A stretch of DNA of 22,936 bases from an archaeon RBG_16_50_20. Lineage in GTDB: Archaea; Thermoproteota; Bathyarchaeia; 40CM-2-53-6. Below are positions 7,901-13,965 of the stretch, one piece after another. The position numbers and the translations under genes were made by a program. A model generated the notes under the pieces. It did no database searches and was not told where the DNA came from. It saw only the letters and a program-made list of their open reading frames with translations. Where the stretch lies: the NCBI GenBank assembly GCA_001768965.1, contig MEMY01000078.1, positions 1 to 22,936 of the forward strand, in the 5' to 3' direction. Within the stretch, counting starts at the first letter, position 1, and each line of letters starts with the position of its first letter.

Positions 7901-8389
7901 TCTGCTTCTCTCTTCGCTTTCAGAGTGGAGAATGTGGCGTGTGCTGGCGATGATCTTGGACGGCAGTGGAGGTGCACGAAGTACTCTGGGACGCCAGCTC
8001 GTCGTCTTAATGATCTCTGACAGCGTGGACCCGTCCTTGCCGATAGCCAGTCCAGGTTTCTTGGCTTCGATCACGACTTCGCCTAATGTGGGATCGAAGT
8101 TGATCTCTGTGATCTCCGCCTCGGTTGGGACGATTCCCTTGATGAGGCGCTCTGATTCAGTTTCGGTGTGCCGGATGGAGGGATCTGAGCGAATTACAAC
8201 TCGCTTGTGCAGAAGGTTGACGATGTCTGTGACCACGTAGCTCTGTTCAAGCAGCAGTGCCACGTTCTTCACATATATCGCTAGGCGTGGGCCTTCGAAC
8301 TCGATCCTGGTTATCTCGGCCTCTTTGGGCATGTGGGTGACTATGGTCTCGCGTATTCTTGCCTGTGAGTCATCTACGAGTCTAGCCAC
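4952..8389 (-). CDS. fttA: aCPSF1/FttA KH-domain beta-CASP ribonuclease, interrupted by an intein
   Basis: The 1145-residue precursor encodes archaeal CPSF1 (FttA), a 3'-end-forming ribonuclease and transcription termination factor. The N-terminus holds two KH-like domains (about 1-70 and 75-145; IGKDG at 116-120). The metallo-beta-lactamase core starts near 182, with metal-binding HAHLDH (245-250) and GHIIGS (331-336). An intein occupies residues 353-858. After it the host protein resumes with TGDFKF (859-864), carrying metal ligand Asp861, and the beta-CASP region with SGMMEGGP, FSGHSDRNQL and IVGHGE. Excision would leave a normal 639-residue protein reading HNVVY-TGDFKF across the joint. 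The start is GTG at 8389. The gene follows psmB on the same strand with 50 bases between, an arrangement seen in other archaea, suggesting co-transcription. Confidence 0.96.
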   Translation of the reverse strand: MARLVDDSQARIRETIVTHMPKEAEITRIEFEGPRLAIYVKNVALLLEQSYVVTDIVNLLHKRVVIRSDPSIRHTETESERLIKGIVPTEAEITEINFDPTLGEVVIEAKKPGLAIGKDGSTLSEIIKTTSWRPRVLRAPPLPSKIIASTRHILHSESEERSRIFRDVGERIFRPRVTRTSRVFLTPLGGFHEVGRSSMLIETEESCVLLDCGVSAGANQPSTAYPRIDSDEFDIDKLDAVIISHAHLDHCGFVPFLFKYGFDGPVYCSEPTSVLMTLLQLDYLDVGNKEGAYAPYDQKDVREVVMHTIPVKYGVVTDVAPDIKLTLHNAGHIIGSSIVHLHIGEGLHNVVYSVDWSSPITVIDPAGQVQITRIGELIDRLMQEHKPTKGFVERVPNLDGWKTFAFDPSTCELKTVPITSFLRHPISEELYEVTTSTGRKARVTDSHSVFTVSNGQIAAAKVRELRKGDYLVGTGLIPNFASASPMIELDEREFRVFENDRAKLRQLLGKYRDDIKRKFPDRELEILRWVREHFERGAYRSAIAKKYHAKASRVRSIFRELGIDDSPRLKANLPKHFEITAHFSRFLGYFASEGSTQGNTVVITNYDEEVRADCLKTIEPIFNCRYFEDKREVRFHSRSLKKLLSLVGALGTARTKRVPSIILSGPEANVCEFLRGYFEGDGSLRIRSKGCSISVSSKSELLLQDVAFLLLRLGIPVTFEYNRTSDMHIITIYGLDNLARFLEKVKIEEWSRALIAVNPKRRKNPLWNRTPIAALSPELQARLLKTAYRYAKSIGRDHLETLLQFGGENDALISHAPFIYDEVKSIRKVEPTRRYVYDLSVERYENFVGGFGFLFLHNTGDFKFARTMLLEPAACSFPRVETLIMESTYGAPDDVMSDRETVEGKLARIVNETAEKGGKILIPTLAVGRAQEIMLVLNSYMKNKQIKELPIYIEGMISEATAIHTAYPEYLARDLREQILYKDVNPFQSDYFTNVDHPSDREKITAGAPAVILATSGMMEGGPAIDYFRYLAPDERNSLVFVSYQVEGTLGNRLKNGGREVSLMGRNGKVEAYKVNLRVESVEGFSGHSDRNQLFGFLKRISPRPSRVIVGHGERRKTDLFAHQVSRILKLRTIAPDIQETIRLR
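5816..7333 (-). other. intein (506 aa) with LAGLIDADG homing endonuclease inside aCPSF1
   Basis: The insert begins at Ser353 (SVDWSSPITVIDPAG) and ends at His857-Asn858, followed by Thr859 as the +1 nucleophile: a class 1 Ser...HisAsn/Thr intein. Block B is TDSH (444-447) and the C-terminal block is VYDLSVERYENFVGGFG followed by FLFLHN. The endonuclease has two LAGLIDADG motifs, FLGYFASEGS (586-595, acidic Glu593) and FLRGYFEGDG (673-682, Asp681), so it looks intact. A basic helical stretch at 520-562 with a helix-turn-helix look may aid DNA recognition. The insertion point lies between Tyr352 and the TGDFKF motif, so unspliced protein would lack a proper active site. There is no frameshift or premature stop. 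Confidence 0.93.
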
Positions 8390-8439
8390 TGGGGAAACCT
8401 TCGTGAAACCTAGATGTTCAGAATTCTCATGACGTACGG

Positions 8440-9090
8440 TTAACTGGCCTCAACGAGTATGCGCTTCTTTTCCTCCTCGTTGAGTTCCCGGTAACCTTCC
8501 TTCGATATGACCGCAACATCAAAGCTGTCTCCGCTCGCAGAATCACGCTTCATGGCCGAGTTGACCGCCTTAACCACGAGCGGTATTGCGTCCTTCATGG
8601 CCATGCCCTCTTTGTAACCTGGCTCGAGGACACCGTAAGCCACTGGTGATCCCGATCCGGTTGACACGCACTTTTCTTCGGTGACGCTGCCTAGAGGATC
8701 AAGGGCAAAGATGTGGGGACCACCATCATCTACTCCCCCAATGATTGATTGAAGGATGAATGGATAGTACCGCGACGAGAACAAAACATTGGCCGCTAAT
8801 CGAGCAACCGCACTTATCGGAATTGGGAGACCCTTCTCATACTTGTAGAGCTTCGAATTCGCGCGCAGAACCTCAACAACGGTCTGGGCGTCAGCGACGC
8901 CTCCAGCGATCGTCATAGCCACATGATCGTCTATCGCATACACTTTCTTGGCTTTCTTATGCGCGACGAACGTGCCTAGCGTGGCACGAGTGTCCGTTCC
9001 AAGGACTATTCCATCACGACAGACGACGCCCATCGTGGTCGTGCCTGTCAGCACGTACTTCGGCATGTTGTTCTTCTCTTCATGGTACAT
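8440..9090 (-). CDS. psmB: proteasome beta subunit
   Basis: This is the catalytic beta subunit of the archaeal 20S proteasome, an N-terminal threonine protease. The propeptide ends LTG and is removed before Thr-Thr-Thr-Met-Gly, exposing Thr1 (residue 17 of the 216-residue precursor). Counting from Thr1, Asp17 (GTDTRA) and Lys33 (KKAKK) are in place, as are GSGSPVAYGVLE and GDSFDVAVI near the C-terminus. I chose the ATG at 9090 because GGAGG (complement of 9103-9107) precedes it by 12 bases and it leaves a normal short propeptide; the frame stays open to a TTG at 9129, and a second ATG lies at 9066. The gene is upstream of the aCPSF1 gene on the same strand. Confidence 0.95.
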   Translation of the reverse strand: MYHEEKNNMPKYVLTGTTTMGVVCRDGIVLGTDTRATLGTFVAHKKAKKVYAIDDHVAMTIAGGVADAQTVVEVLRANSKLYKYEKGLPIPISAVARLAANVLFSSRYYPFILQSIIGGVDDGGPHIFALDPLGSVTEEKCVSTGSGSPVAYGVLEPGYKEGMAMKDAIPLVVKAVNSAMKRDSASGDSFDVAVISKEGYRELNEEEKKRILVEAS

Positions 9091-9184
9091 GAGTTTGTTC
9101 TGCCTCCGAGAATATCTTCCGGAGCACAACGCAAACGCGCTTCAAAACGTTTCCAGCGCGTTCGCATAGACCGCAGCATGACCA

Positions 9185-9192
9185 CTTAAAAA
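9185..9192 (-). promoter_or_regulatory. candidate TATA box for psmB
   Basis: The minus strand reads TTTTTAAG preceded by a purine-rich stretch (CAAGAAATG), a reasonable BRE/TATA arrangement, about 95 bases before the psmB ATG. It implies a leader of about 70 bases. The same intergenic region, shared with the divergent SWIM gene, has an exact tandem repeat of ATATCGGCA at 9247-9264. Confidence 0.35.
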
Positions 9193-9246
9193 CATTTCTT
9201 GAACATCGAGTTCTTGACAGCGGTTCCAGACTTACTTGGTCAATAA

Positions 9247-9264
9247 ATATCGGCAATATCGGCA
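9247..9264. repeat. tandem 9-bp direct repeat in divergent promoter region
   Basis: ATATCGGCA occurs twice back to back (9247-9255 and 9256-9264), between psmB and the SWIM gene. Tandem copies of one half-site could bind a regulator; it could also be simple slippage. Confidence 0.4.
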
Positions 9265-9334
9265 ACTTTGAAAGTTTCCAAAGAGAATCATTCTCGAAGC
9301 TGCCTGGTACACGTAAATTCTTGCTGGTTCGGAC

Positions 9335-9760
9335 ATGCATCGCGCCTACGAAGTAGAAAACGAGCTAATGGAGGAAGCAGTTTCGGAGCTGAAAGCTCAC
9401 AGCGAACTCTCAGCACGTCTAAGTGACGCATTGGTCAAGGCATTAGGCGAACGTTTCACGAATGGTTGGCATTTGGCGAAGTCACGAAAGGTTCGACGTT
9501 ACGAATTCAAACCGAGCGCCAGAGTCGTCTGGGCGGTTCAAGGCAGGAAGGGTGAATATCAAGTCATGCCCGATATTCCGTTCTGTTACTGTGACGATTA
9601 CTATTTCCGAGTCATGGAAAGGAAGAGAGGTCTCTGTTACCACATCATTGCTCAACGAGTGGCGGAAGCCCTTAACCAGTTTGAGAAAATCGGAAAGAAG
9701 GATTCACAATACTCCAACATAACTGCTCGTTGGAGAGCGAAAGAAACGTCGCCCGAATAG
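9335..9760 (+). CDS. SWIM zinc-finger protein
   Basis: The 141-residue protein has the SWIM pattern CxCx(n)CxH: Cys84, Cys86, Cys101 and His103 in FCYCDDYYFRVMERKRGLCY followed by HIIAQRVAEA. The N-terminal half has a helical segment (8-40) followed by a strand-rich part (54-80; RRYEFKPSARVVWAVQG). Short stand-alone archaeal proteins of this kind (COG5431-like) are predicted nucleic-acid or protein-binding factors with no assigned role. The ATG at 9335 is the first start in the frame; a second ATG at codon 12 is possible. It is divergent from psmB. The sequence does not show a partner, although SWIM proteins in other organisms join recombination-mediator complexes. Confidence 0.75.
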   Translation: MHRAYEVENELMEEAVSELKAHSELSARLSDALVKALGERFTNGWHLAKSRKVRRYEFKPSARVVWAVQGRKGEYQVMPDIPFCYCDDYYFRVMERKRGLCYHIIAQRVAEALNQFEKIGKKDSQYSNITARWRAKETSPE

Positions 9761-9777
9761 CACTAGATTGAGCAGTG

Positions 9778-9785
9778 TTTAAAAG
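9778..9785 (+). promoter_or_regulatory. candidate TATA box for the small membrane protein/lhr unit
   Basis: TTTAAAAG lies 18 bases after the SWIM gene stop and 38 bases before the TTG at 9823. A start site about 25 bases downstream would give a short leader. It supports a separate transcript beginning here and running into lhr. Confidence 0.4.
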
Positions 9786-9822
9786 GGCACTTGCTTTCTA
9801 GGGGCAGGCGTGTGTTCGCATC

Positions 9823-9936
9823 TTGACAACCGATGAGATGTACGGTCTCATTCAGATCGGAATCATGTTCTTAGCAATCCTAGCGTTCTTACTCATCTTT
9901 GTCTATCTCGCCTACGAGAAGCCCTCATCCGGATGA
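9823..9936 (+). CDS. putative 37-aa single-pass membrane protein
   Basis: A TTG at 9823 opens 37 codons ending at TGA 9934-9936. The product has a short polar N-terminus (MTTDEMYG), one strongly hydrophobic helix (about 9-31: LIQIGIMFLAILAFLLIF and following VYLAY) and a short tail EKPSSG. This is a clean single transmembrane segment of about 22 residues, unusual for random sequence. A TATA-like box lies 38 bases upstream. An internal ATG at 9838 is an alternative start. The stop overlaps the ATG of a following 30-codon frame in an ATGA arrangement, and lhr starts 104 bases downstream. I know of no family for it; membrane micro-proteins often modulate a larger complex, but nothing here says which. 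Confidence 0.5.
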   Translation: MTTDEMYGLIQIGIMFLAILAFLLIFVYLAYEKPSSG

Positions 9937-10025
9937 GCAGTGAACAACTTCACCGAGCCAGCCTAAGGCACCTACTTCTGCTTAAGAGCGAGATTTCCTT
10001 CGTTGAGTTCATCGAGACAGGCTAG
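9933..10025 (+). CDS. possible 30-aa ORF overlapping the previous stop (ATGA)
   Basis: The ATG at 9933-9935 overlaps the TGA of the 37-aa ORF. The frame has 30 codons, beginning MSSEQLHRASLRHLLLLKSE and ending FIETG before a TAG at 10023. It looks like one amphipathic helix. It is in the same frame as lhr, separated only by the TAG and four more codons before the lhr ATG. It could be a translationally coupled peptide, a decayed N-terminal extension, or chance. Nothing else supports it. Confidence 0.25.
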   Translation: MSSEQLHRASLRHLLLLKSEISFVEFIETG

Positions 10026-10040
10026 GTTGGAGTCCCAAGG

Positions 10041-12893
10041 ATGCTCGAGAACACATTCGCGCAGTTGCATAGACCCATCCGAAGCCACTTGGAAAAGATC
10101 GGCTTAGAGGAACCCAGCGATATTCAGAGAATCGCCATTCCACCAATCCTCCAAGGAAAGAACGTCCTCGTAATCGCACCAACTGGAACCGGCAAAACTC
10201 TCGCCTCAATTCTCCCGATCTTCAACATGTTCCTCGAACAACGTTCAGCAGGAGAAACAAAGGGAATTTCAATTCTCTACATAACCCCACTGAGAGCTCT
10301 AAATCGTGATATCGTGCGGCGACTCTCCGAGATCGGAAAGGAGCTCGATATCAAAGTCCAGGTTCGACACGGAGACACGCCCACCAGTACTCGCGTGATG
10401 CAAGCCCGGTCTCCTCCCGAAATGCTCGTGACGACACCGGAGACTCTTCAGGCTATACTTCCAGGCCGCAGGATGCGGGAACACCTCAAGGGCGTGAGAT
10501 GGGTTGTCGTTGACGAAATCCATGAACTCGCTACTGATGAGCGCGGCGTTCAGCTATCTCTCGGCTTAGAGCGGTTACAACATCTCGCGGGCAGAAACTT
10601 CCAAAGGATCGGTCTCTCCGCTACGGTCGGTGAAGAGGATAAAGTAGGTCAATTCTTGGCTGGAACCGGACGACCGGCAACAGTTGCGAAGTCCGAGGAG
10701 CTGCGACAGTTCGAGGTTCAGGTTCAATACGTTGCCCCCACATCGGACGACATCAAAGATTCCGATCGGTTCGGGCTACCGCCCACTACAATAGCAAGAG
10801 CCAAGCGAATCGCCAAGATAATTTCCGAAAAACAGTCGACGCTCGTCTTTACAAACACGCGTGAGCAAGCGGAAGCGGTTGGATCGCAGCTTCATGCGCT
10901 AGCTCCTGAACTTCCAGTTCGAGTTCACCATGGATCATTGTCAAGGGAGATACGGGAGGAGGTCGAAAAGGGGTTCCAGGATGGTTCGGTAAAGGGGGTG
11001 ATCTGCACATCCTCTTTGGAACTGGGAATCGATGTCGGTACCGTCGACTTCATCATCCAATCAATGTCTCCTAGAATGTCTACCCGACTGATTCAACGAA
11101 TAGGCCGCAGTGGACACACGCTACGTGGAACGGCGAAGGGCACAGTTATCGGAACATGGGCTGATGATCTCCTCGAGGCAGCCGTCATCGGCGCCAACTC
11201 CAAGGCCGGGAGAATCGAGAAGACCAGTGTCCACGACAAAGCCTTGGATGTTTTGGCCCATCAGATTGTAGGAATCGCACTCGATCTCAAGAGAGCTAAG
11301 CTTGGAGATGTGTTCGAGATCATCCATGGCTCATATCCCTTCCGGGATATGACCGGAGAAGAGGTACATGACTTCATCAAGTTTCTAGACTCCATTCGTG
11401 TCATTAGGCATTTTGAAGGAGTCATATCGCCTCGGTTTCCGAGAACATTTCATTACTACTACGAGAATCTGTCAGTAATACCGGACGTGAAACGATTCCA
11501 CGTCTTCGACTTCTTCCGGAAGCGAAGAATCGGCACCTTGGACCAGGATTTCGTGGCGAGAAAATGTAAGGGCGGGACGGTTTTCATAATTCACGGCCAG
11601 ACATGGAAGATCATTAACATTAACGAGGAGAAGTTATCGATCGAAGTCGAGCCCACAGCCCCAACGCTCGACGCCATTCCGAGTTGGGAAGGCGAAATTA
11701 TCCCCGTTAGCTTCGAAACGGCCCAGGAGGTGGGTAGACTAAGGTCGGAGGTTGCTTCGAGGCTCGAAGATTCTGCGGGACTAAGGGAGATTCAGGAGAA
11801 GCTGGCGCTCACCGATTCCGGGATGGAAAAGGTCGCGGAAACCGTCAAAGCTCATGTGAGGAACTTTCCTCTGCCTACAGACAAGCACATTATCGTGGAG
11901 AAGTTCGAGAACTGCATCGTCATACACGCCTGTTTCGGAAGTACGGTCAACGACACGCTCGCCATGATCTTGGCCTCACTCCTAAGCGCCAAATACGGCG
12001 TAAACGTGGCCACGCAGACGGATCCCTACCGCATAGCCCTGATCAGCCCATTCAAGATTGAACCTGAAACTGTAGCTTTGGAATTCTCGAAGTTCACGCC
12101 GGAAGATGTTGAAACGGTACTGATACAGACGCTGCAAACCTCGGATCTATTCGCTTGGAGGCATTGGCATGTGGCTCGCCGATTCGGTATTGTTGAAAGA
12201 AAGGCGGACTATCGGACTAACCGAGCGCGTATGTTAGTCCGCGTTATGAAGGACACACCCCTCAACACGGAGACTGAAAGAGAGGTTCTGCTCGAGAAAT
12301 TTGACCTCCCAACCACCAAGCAGATCATCGCGAGCATTCAGAGCAGGCAAATTGTCATTGACGTTGCACGTGAGCGAGCTGAAACATGTTCACCGTACGC
12401 TACGCCTATCATCGACAAGATAATTCCACATGACCTTTTGAGACCAGCCGTACCATCAAAATCGCTCACAGACATAGTGAAGGAAAGATTACTGACAGAA
12501 ACTGTGCGTTTAGTGTGCATGTTCAACGGCGACTGGGACGCAGTCAGAGTTGTGGGCGACCTGCATGAGAAAATACGCTGCCCGAAATGCGCCTCGACAC
12601 TAATTGCAGCAACTTATCACAGAAATGATTCGCTCGCAGCCATCGTCAAGAAGAAGAAAAAGGGCGCCAAACTGGCTCCAGAAGAGCAACACAACTGGCG
12701 TCAAAGCCACCTGAGCGCCAGCCTAGTTCAAACGAAGGGTAAGCAAGCTGTGATAGTGATGAGTGGCCGAGGAGTTGGCCCAGCGACAGCCACTCGAATT
12801 CTCAGACGAATTCATAGAACAGAACAGGATCTCTACGTCGATGTTCTGAAAGCTGAAAGAGAATACGCCAGAACTAGGCTCTTCTGGGACTGA
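10041..12893 (+). CDS. lhr: Lhr-type superfamily 2 DNA/RNA helicase
   Basis: The 950-residue protein is a large helicase-related (Lhr) ATPase, a 3'-5' translocase linked to DNA repair and RNA handling. Motifs in order: Q-like PSDIQR (25-30), Walker A APTGTGKT (46-53), TPLRAL (82-87), DEIH (158-161), LSATVG (192-197), LVFTNTREQ in RecA domain 2, SLELGIDVG and RLIQRIGRSGH. After the two RecA domains come the winged-helix and Lhr-specific beta-rich domains. Near the C-terminus a CPKC pair is followed by a basic loop (KKKKKG) and an HhH-like GRGVGPATATRILRR; the protein ends YARTRLFWD, as in the aLhr2 group. Only one CxxC is visible there, so a complete zinc site is doubtful. The ATG follows GGAG (10029-10032) by 8 bases. 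It converges with the 12923-13231 gene. Confidence 0.95.
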   Translation: MLENTFAQLHRPIRSHLEKIGLEEPSDIQRIAIPPILQGKNVLVIAPTGTGKTLASILPIFNMFLEQRSAGETKGISILYITPLRALNRDIVRRLSEIGKELDIKVQVRHGDTPTSTRVMQARSPPEMLVTTPETLQAILPGRRMREHLKGVRWVVVDEIHELATDERGVQLSLGLERLQHLAGRNFQRIGLSATVGEEDKVGQFLAGTGRPATVAKSEELRQFEVQVQYVAPTSDDIKDSDRFGLPPTTIARAKRIAKIISEKQSTLVFTNTREQAEAVGSQLHALAPELPVRVHHGSLSREIREEVEKGFQDGSVKGVICTSSLELGIDVGTVDFIIQSMSPRMSTRLIQRIGRSGHTLRGTAKGTVIGTWADDLLEAAVIGANSKAGRIEKTSVHDKALDVLAHQIVGIALDLKRAKLGDVFEIIHGSYPFRDMTGEEVHDFIKFLDSIRVIRHFEGVISPRFPRTFHYYYENLSVIPDVKRFHVFDFFRKRRIGTLDQDFVARKCKGGTVFIIHGQTWKIININEEKLSIEVEPTAPTLDAIPSWEGEIIPVSFETAQEVGRLRSEVASRLEDSAGLREIQEKLALTDSGMEKVAETVKAHVRNFPLPTDKHIIVEKFENCIVIHACFGSTVNDTLAMILASLLSAKYGVNVATQTDPYRIALISPFKIEPETVALEFSKFTPEDVETVLIQTLQTSDLFAWRHWHVARRFGIVERKADYRTNRARMLVRVMKDTPLNTETEREVLLEKFDLPTTKQIIASIQSRQIVIDVARERAETCSPYATPIIDKIIPHDLLRPAVPSKSLTDIVKERLLTETVRLVCMFNGDWDAVRVVGDLHEKIRCPKCASTLIAATYHRNDSLAAIVKKKKKGAKLAPEEQHNWRQSHLSASLVQTKGKQAVIVMSGRGVGPATATRILRRIHRTEQDLYVDVLKAEREYARTRLFWD

Positions 12894-12922
12894 GTATCTG
12901 GACTTGGTCGACTGACGAAAAG

Positions 12923-13231
12923 TCAGACTTGAACCTTCAATGTTATCGTAACGTGGTCTGGATATCTTGGGCGGCCCAGTTCGTGGTATTCCTCTTCCGT
13001 TAATGTCACGATTAGTCGGGGCGTCCCAAGTTGTTGTCCAAAGCCTGGCAGTTGCTGTAGGGTTTTCTGAACTGCTATGGTGATTCCAGCAACCTCTCTG
13101 TCCATTTCTAGCGGATATGTGACGGGTCCTTTTAACGGGTCCCCTAATGTAATCTGCACCATAGCCCTTCCTTGCGAGGACTGGATCGGTGTTACAACAA
13201 GTACAGTACCTTCGATGGTGACCTCTGCCAT
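12923..13231 (-). CDS. uncharacterised 102-aa protein, possibly arcadin-1-like
   Basis: The product starts MAEVTIEGTVLVVTPIQSSQ and is predicted to be mostly beta strand: VEGT..VVTP, MVQITLGD, and later TPRLIVTLTEEEYHELGRPR with a closing VTITLKVQV. It has no signal peptide, membrane segment or cysteine. A good SD, GGAG, precedes the ATG at 13231 by 9 bases. The LTEEEYHELG region and overall size remind me of arcadin-1, a small protein of crenactin gene clusters, but I cannot confirm this by eye and no actin-like gene is in the window. It may be co-transcribed with the EF-Tu domain-2-like gene 122 bases upstream on the same strand. The real function is unknown. Confidence 0.7.
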   Translation of the reverse strand: MAEVTIEGTVLVVTPIQSSQGRAMVQITLGDPLKGPVTYPLEMDREVAGITIAVQKTLQQLPGFGQQLGTPRLIVTLTEEEYHELGRPRYPDHVTITLKVQV

Positions 13232-13353
13232 TGGTTCTTTCTCCTTCGGATTGCCCTAGTTACTTCCGCGGCTATTCTAATCTTGTGGGAGCAACGACGA
13301 GATGTCTACCGGGCTTCGTACTTGATATCTAGGCATTGTGCGGTTCTATGGAC

Positions 13354-13620
13354 CTACGCGTTTGGTTTAACTCTGTACACGATGTCATTCTCGCGCACTC
13401 GGCCGTTAACCTTCATTCCGATGGATTGTCCGCCCTGCGCGCTTGCAAGCTGTTTATGCTCTATTTCTATTGATTCCACGGTTTGTTCGATGTGGGTGTT
13501 GCTGCCTCTGATCACGATCTTGTCCCCTTTGTTCAGGGTAGTGGATAACTCGACCACTGCGACGCTCGGTTTGGAGTAGAAGTGCGTAATGCGACCAACT
13601 TTCTCATACTGTGGTTCCAT
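13354..13620 (-). CDS. stand-alone EF-Tu domain 2-like (translation factor beta-barrel) protein
   Basis: The 88-residue protein is a single beta-barrel like domain 2 of EF-Tu/IF2 GTPases: YEKVGRITHFYSKPSVAVVE, then LNKGDKIVIRGSNTHIEQTV, ESIEIEHKQLASAQGGQSIG and VNGRVRENDIVYRV. The spacing of GDKI, the Q-T-V-x-S turn and the final G..V.GRVRE..D is that of small archaeal 'translation elongation factor-like' proteins of unknown role. No GTPase domain is attached. The frame stays open far upstream (to 13857), but that extension looks non-coding; I chose the ATG at 13620 because it gives the family length and a TATA-like box lies 50 bases upstream. A GTG two codons earlier is an alternative. It heads a possible two-gene unit with the 102-aa protein. 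Confidence 0.82.
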   Translation of the reverse strand: MEPQYEKVGRITHFYSKPSVAVVELSTTLNKGDKIVIRGSNTHIEQTVESIEIEHKQLASAQGGQSIGMKVNGRVRENDIVYRVKPNA

Positions 13621-13668
13621 TGACACTTCAAGTAAAGAGCGGCAAAGTTCACTTGAATAGTTTTCGCA

Positions 13669-13677
13669 CAATATACT
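13669..13677 (-). promoter_or_regulatory. candidate TATA box for the EF-Tu domain-2-like gene
   Basis: The minus strand reads AGTATATTG, the best TATA match in this region, about 50 bases before the ATG at 13620. A start about 25 bases downstream leaves a short leader. Confidence 0.45.
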
Positions 13678-13950
13678 GGCTTGATTGAATGCATTAACGA
13701 GACCCGTTTTCTGATTAGTCGCGGTTATTTTGAAGATAGAGGCGGTGGGGCGAGGACACGCGAATGTCTTTTGGACACGGCGCGTTGTCGGCTCGCCTTC
13801 CGCGCCATAGCATTGCAACATGACGAGTGCCATATTAATGTTCCGTAAAGTGAACATTGATGTACCTCAACGTTTCCCTCAAAATCCCCAATGTCGCCAT
13901 CAAAGAGAAGACTTAGGTTCCGCAATTCATCAACTACGAACCAATCGAGT

Positions 13951-13957
13951 GAGGTGA
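13951..13957 (+). promoter_or_regulatory. Shine-Dalgarno site deciding the RPA start
   Basis: GAGGTGA lies 8 bases before the GTG at 13966. The upstream in-frame ATG at 13891 has no such site, and the 25 residues it would add are basic and Ser/Thr-rich without family resemblance. The GTG is therefore the better start. Confidence 0.7.
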
Positions 13958-13965
13958 TTTTTCCC

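Larger units (their letters stand above)
13621..13965. other. divergent intergenic region, no clear gene
   Basis: About 345 bases between the EF-Tu domain-2-like gene and RPA. It holds a TATA-like box for the minus-strand gene (13669-13677) and CATATTAATG at 13831-13840 that could serve RPA on the plus strand, which would imply a leader of roughly 100 bases. Frames that run through it on either strand have no family resemblance and are better seen as extensions without start support. Confidence 0.5.

Noticed and set aside
9091..9129. TTG at 9129 as the psmB start
   Set aside because: No SD before it and it would give an unusually long propeptide; ATG 9090 has GGAGG upstream.
10023..10025. 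TAG before lhr read as a sense codon (pyrrolysine-like) joining the mini-ORF to lhr
   Set aside because: Several neighbouring genes use TAG as an ordinary stop, lhr has its own SD and a complete family-like N-terminus, so read-through is not needed.
13621..13857. N-terminal extension of the EF-Tu domain-2-like frame to 13857
   Set aside because: The added 79 residues do not resemble any translation factor, and a TATA-like box and family length support the start at 13620.
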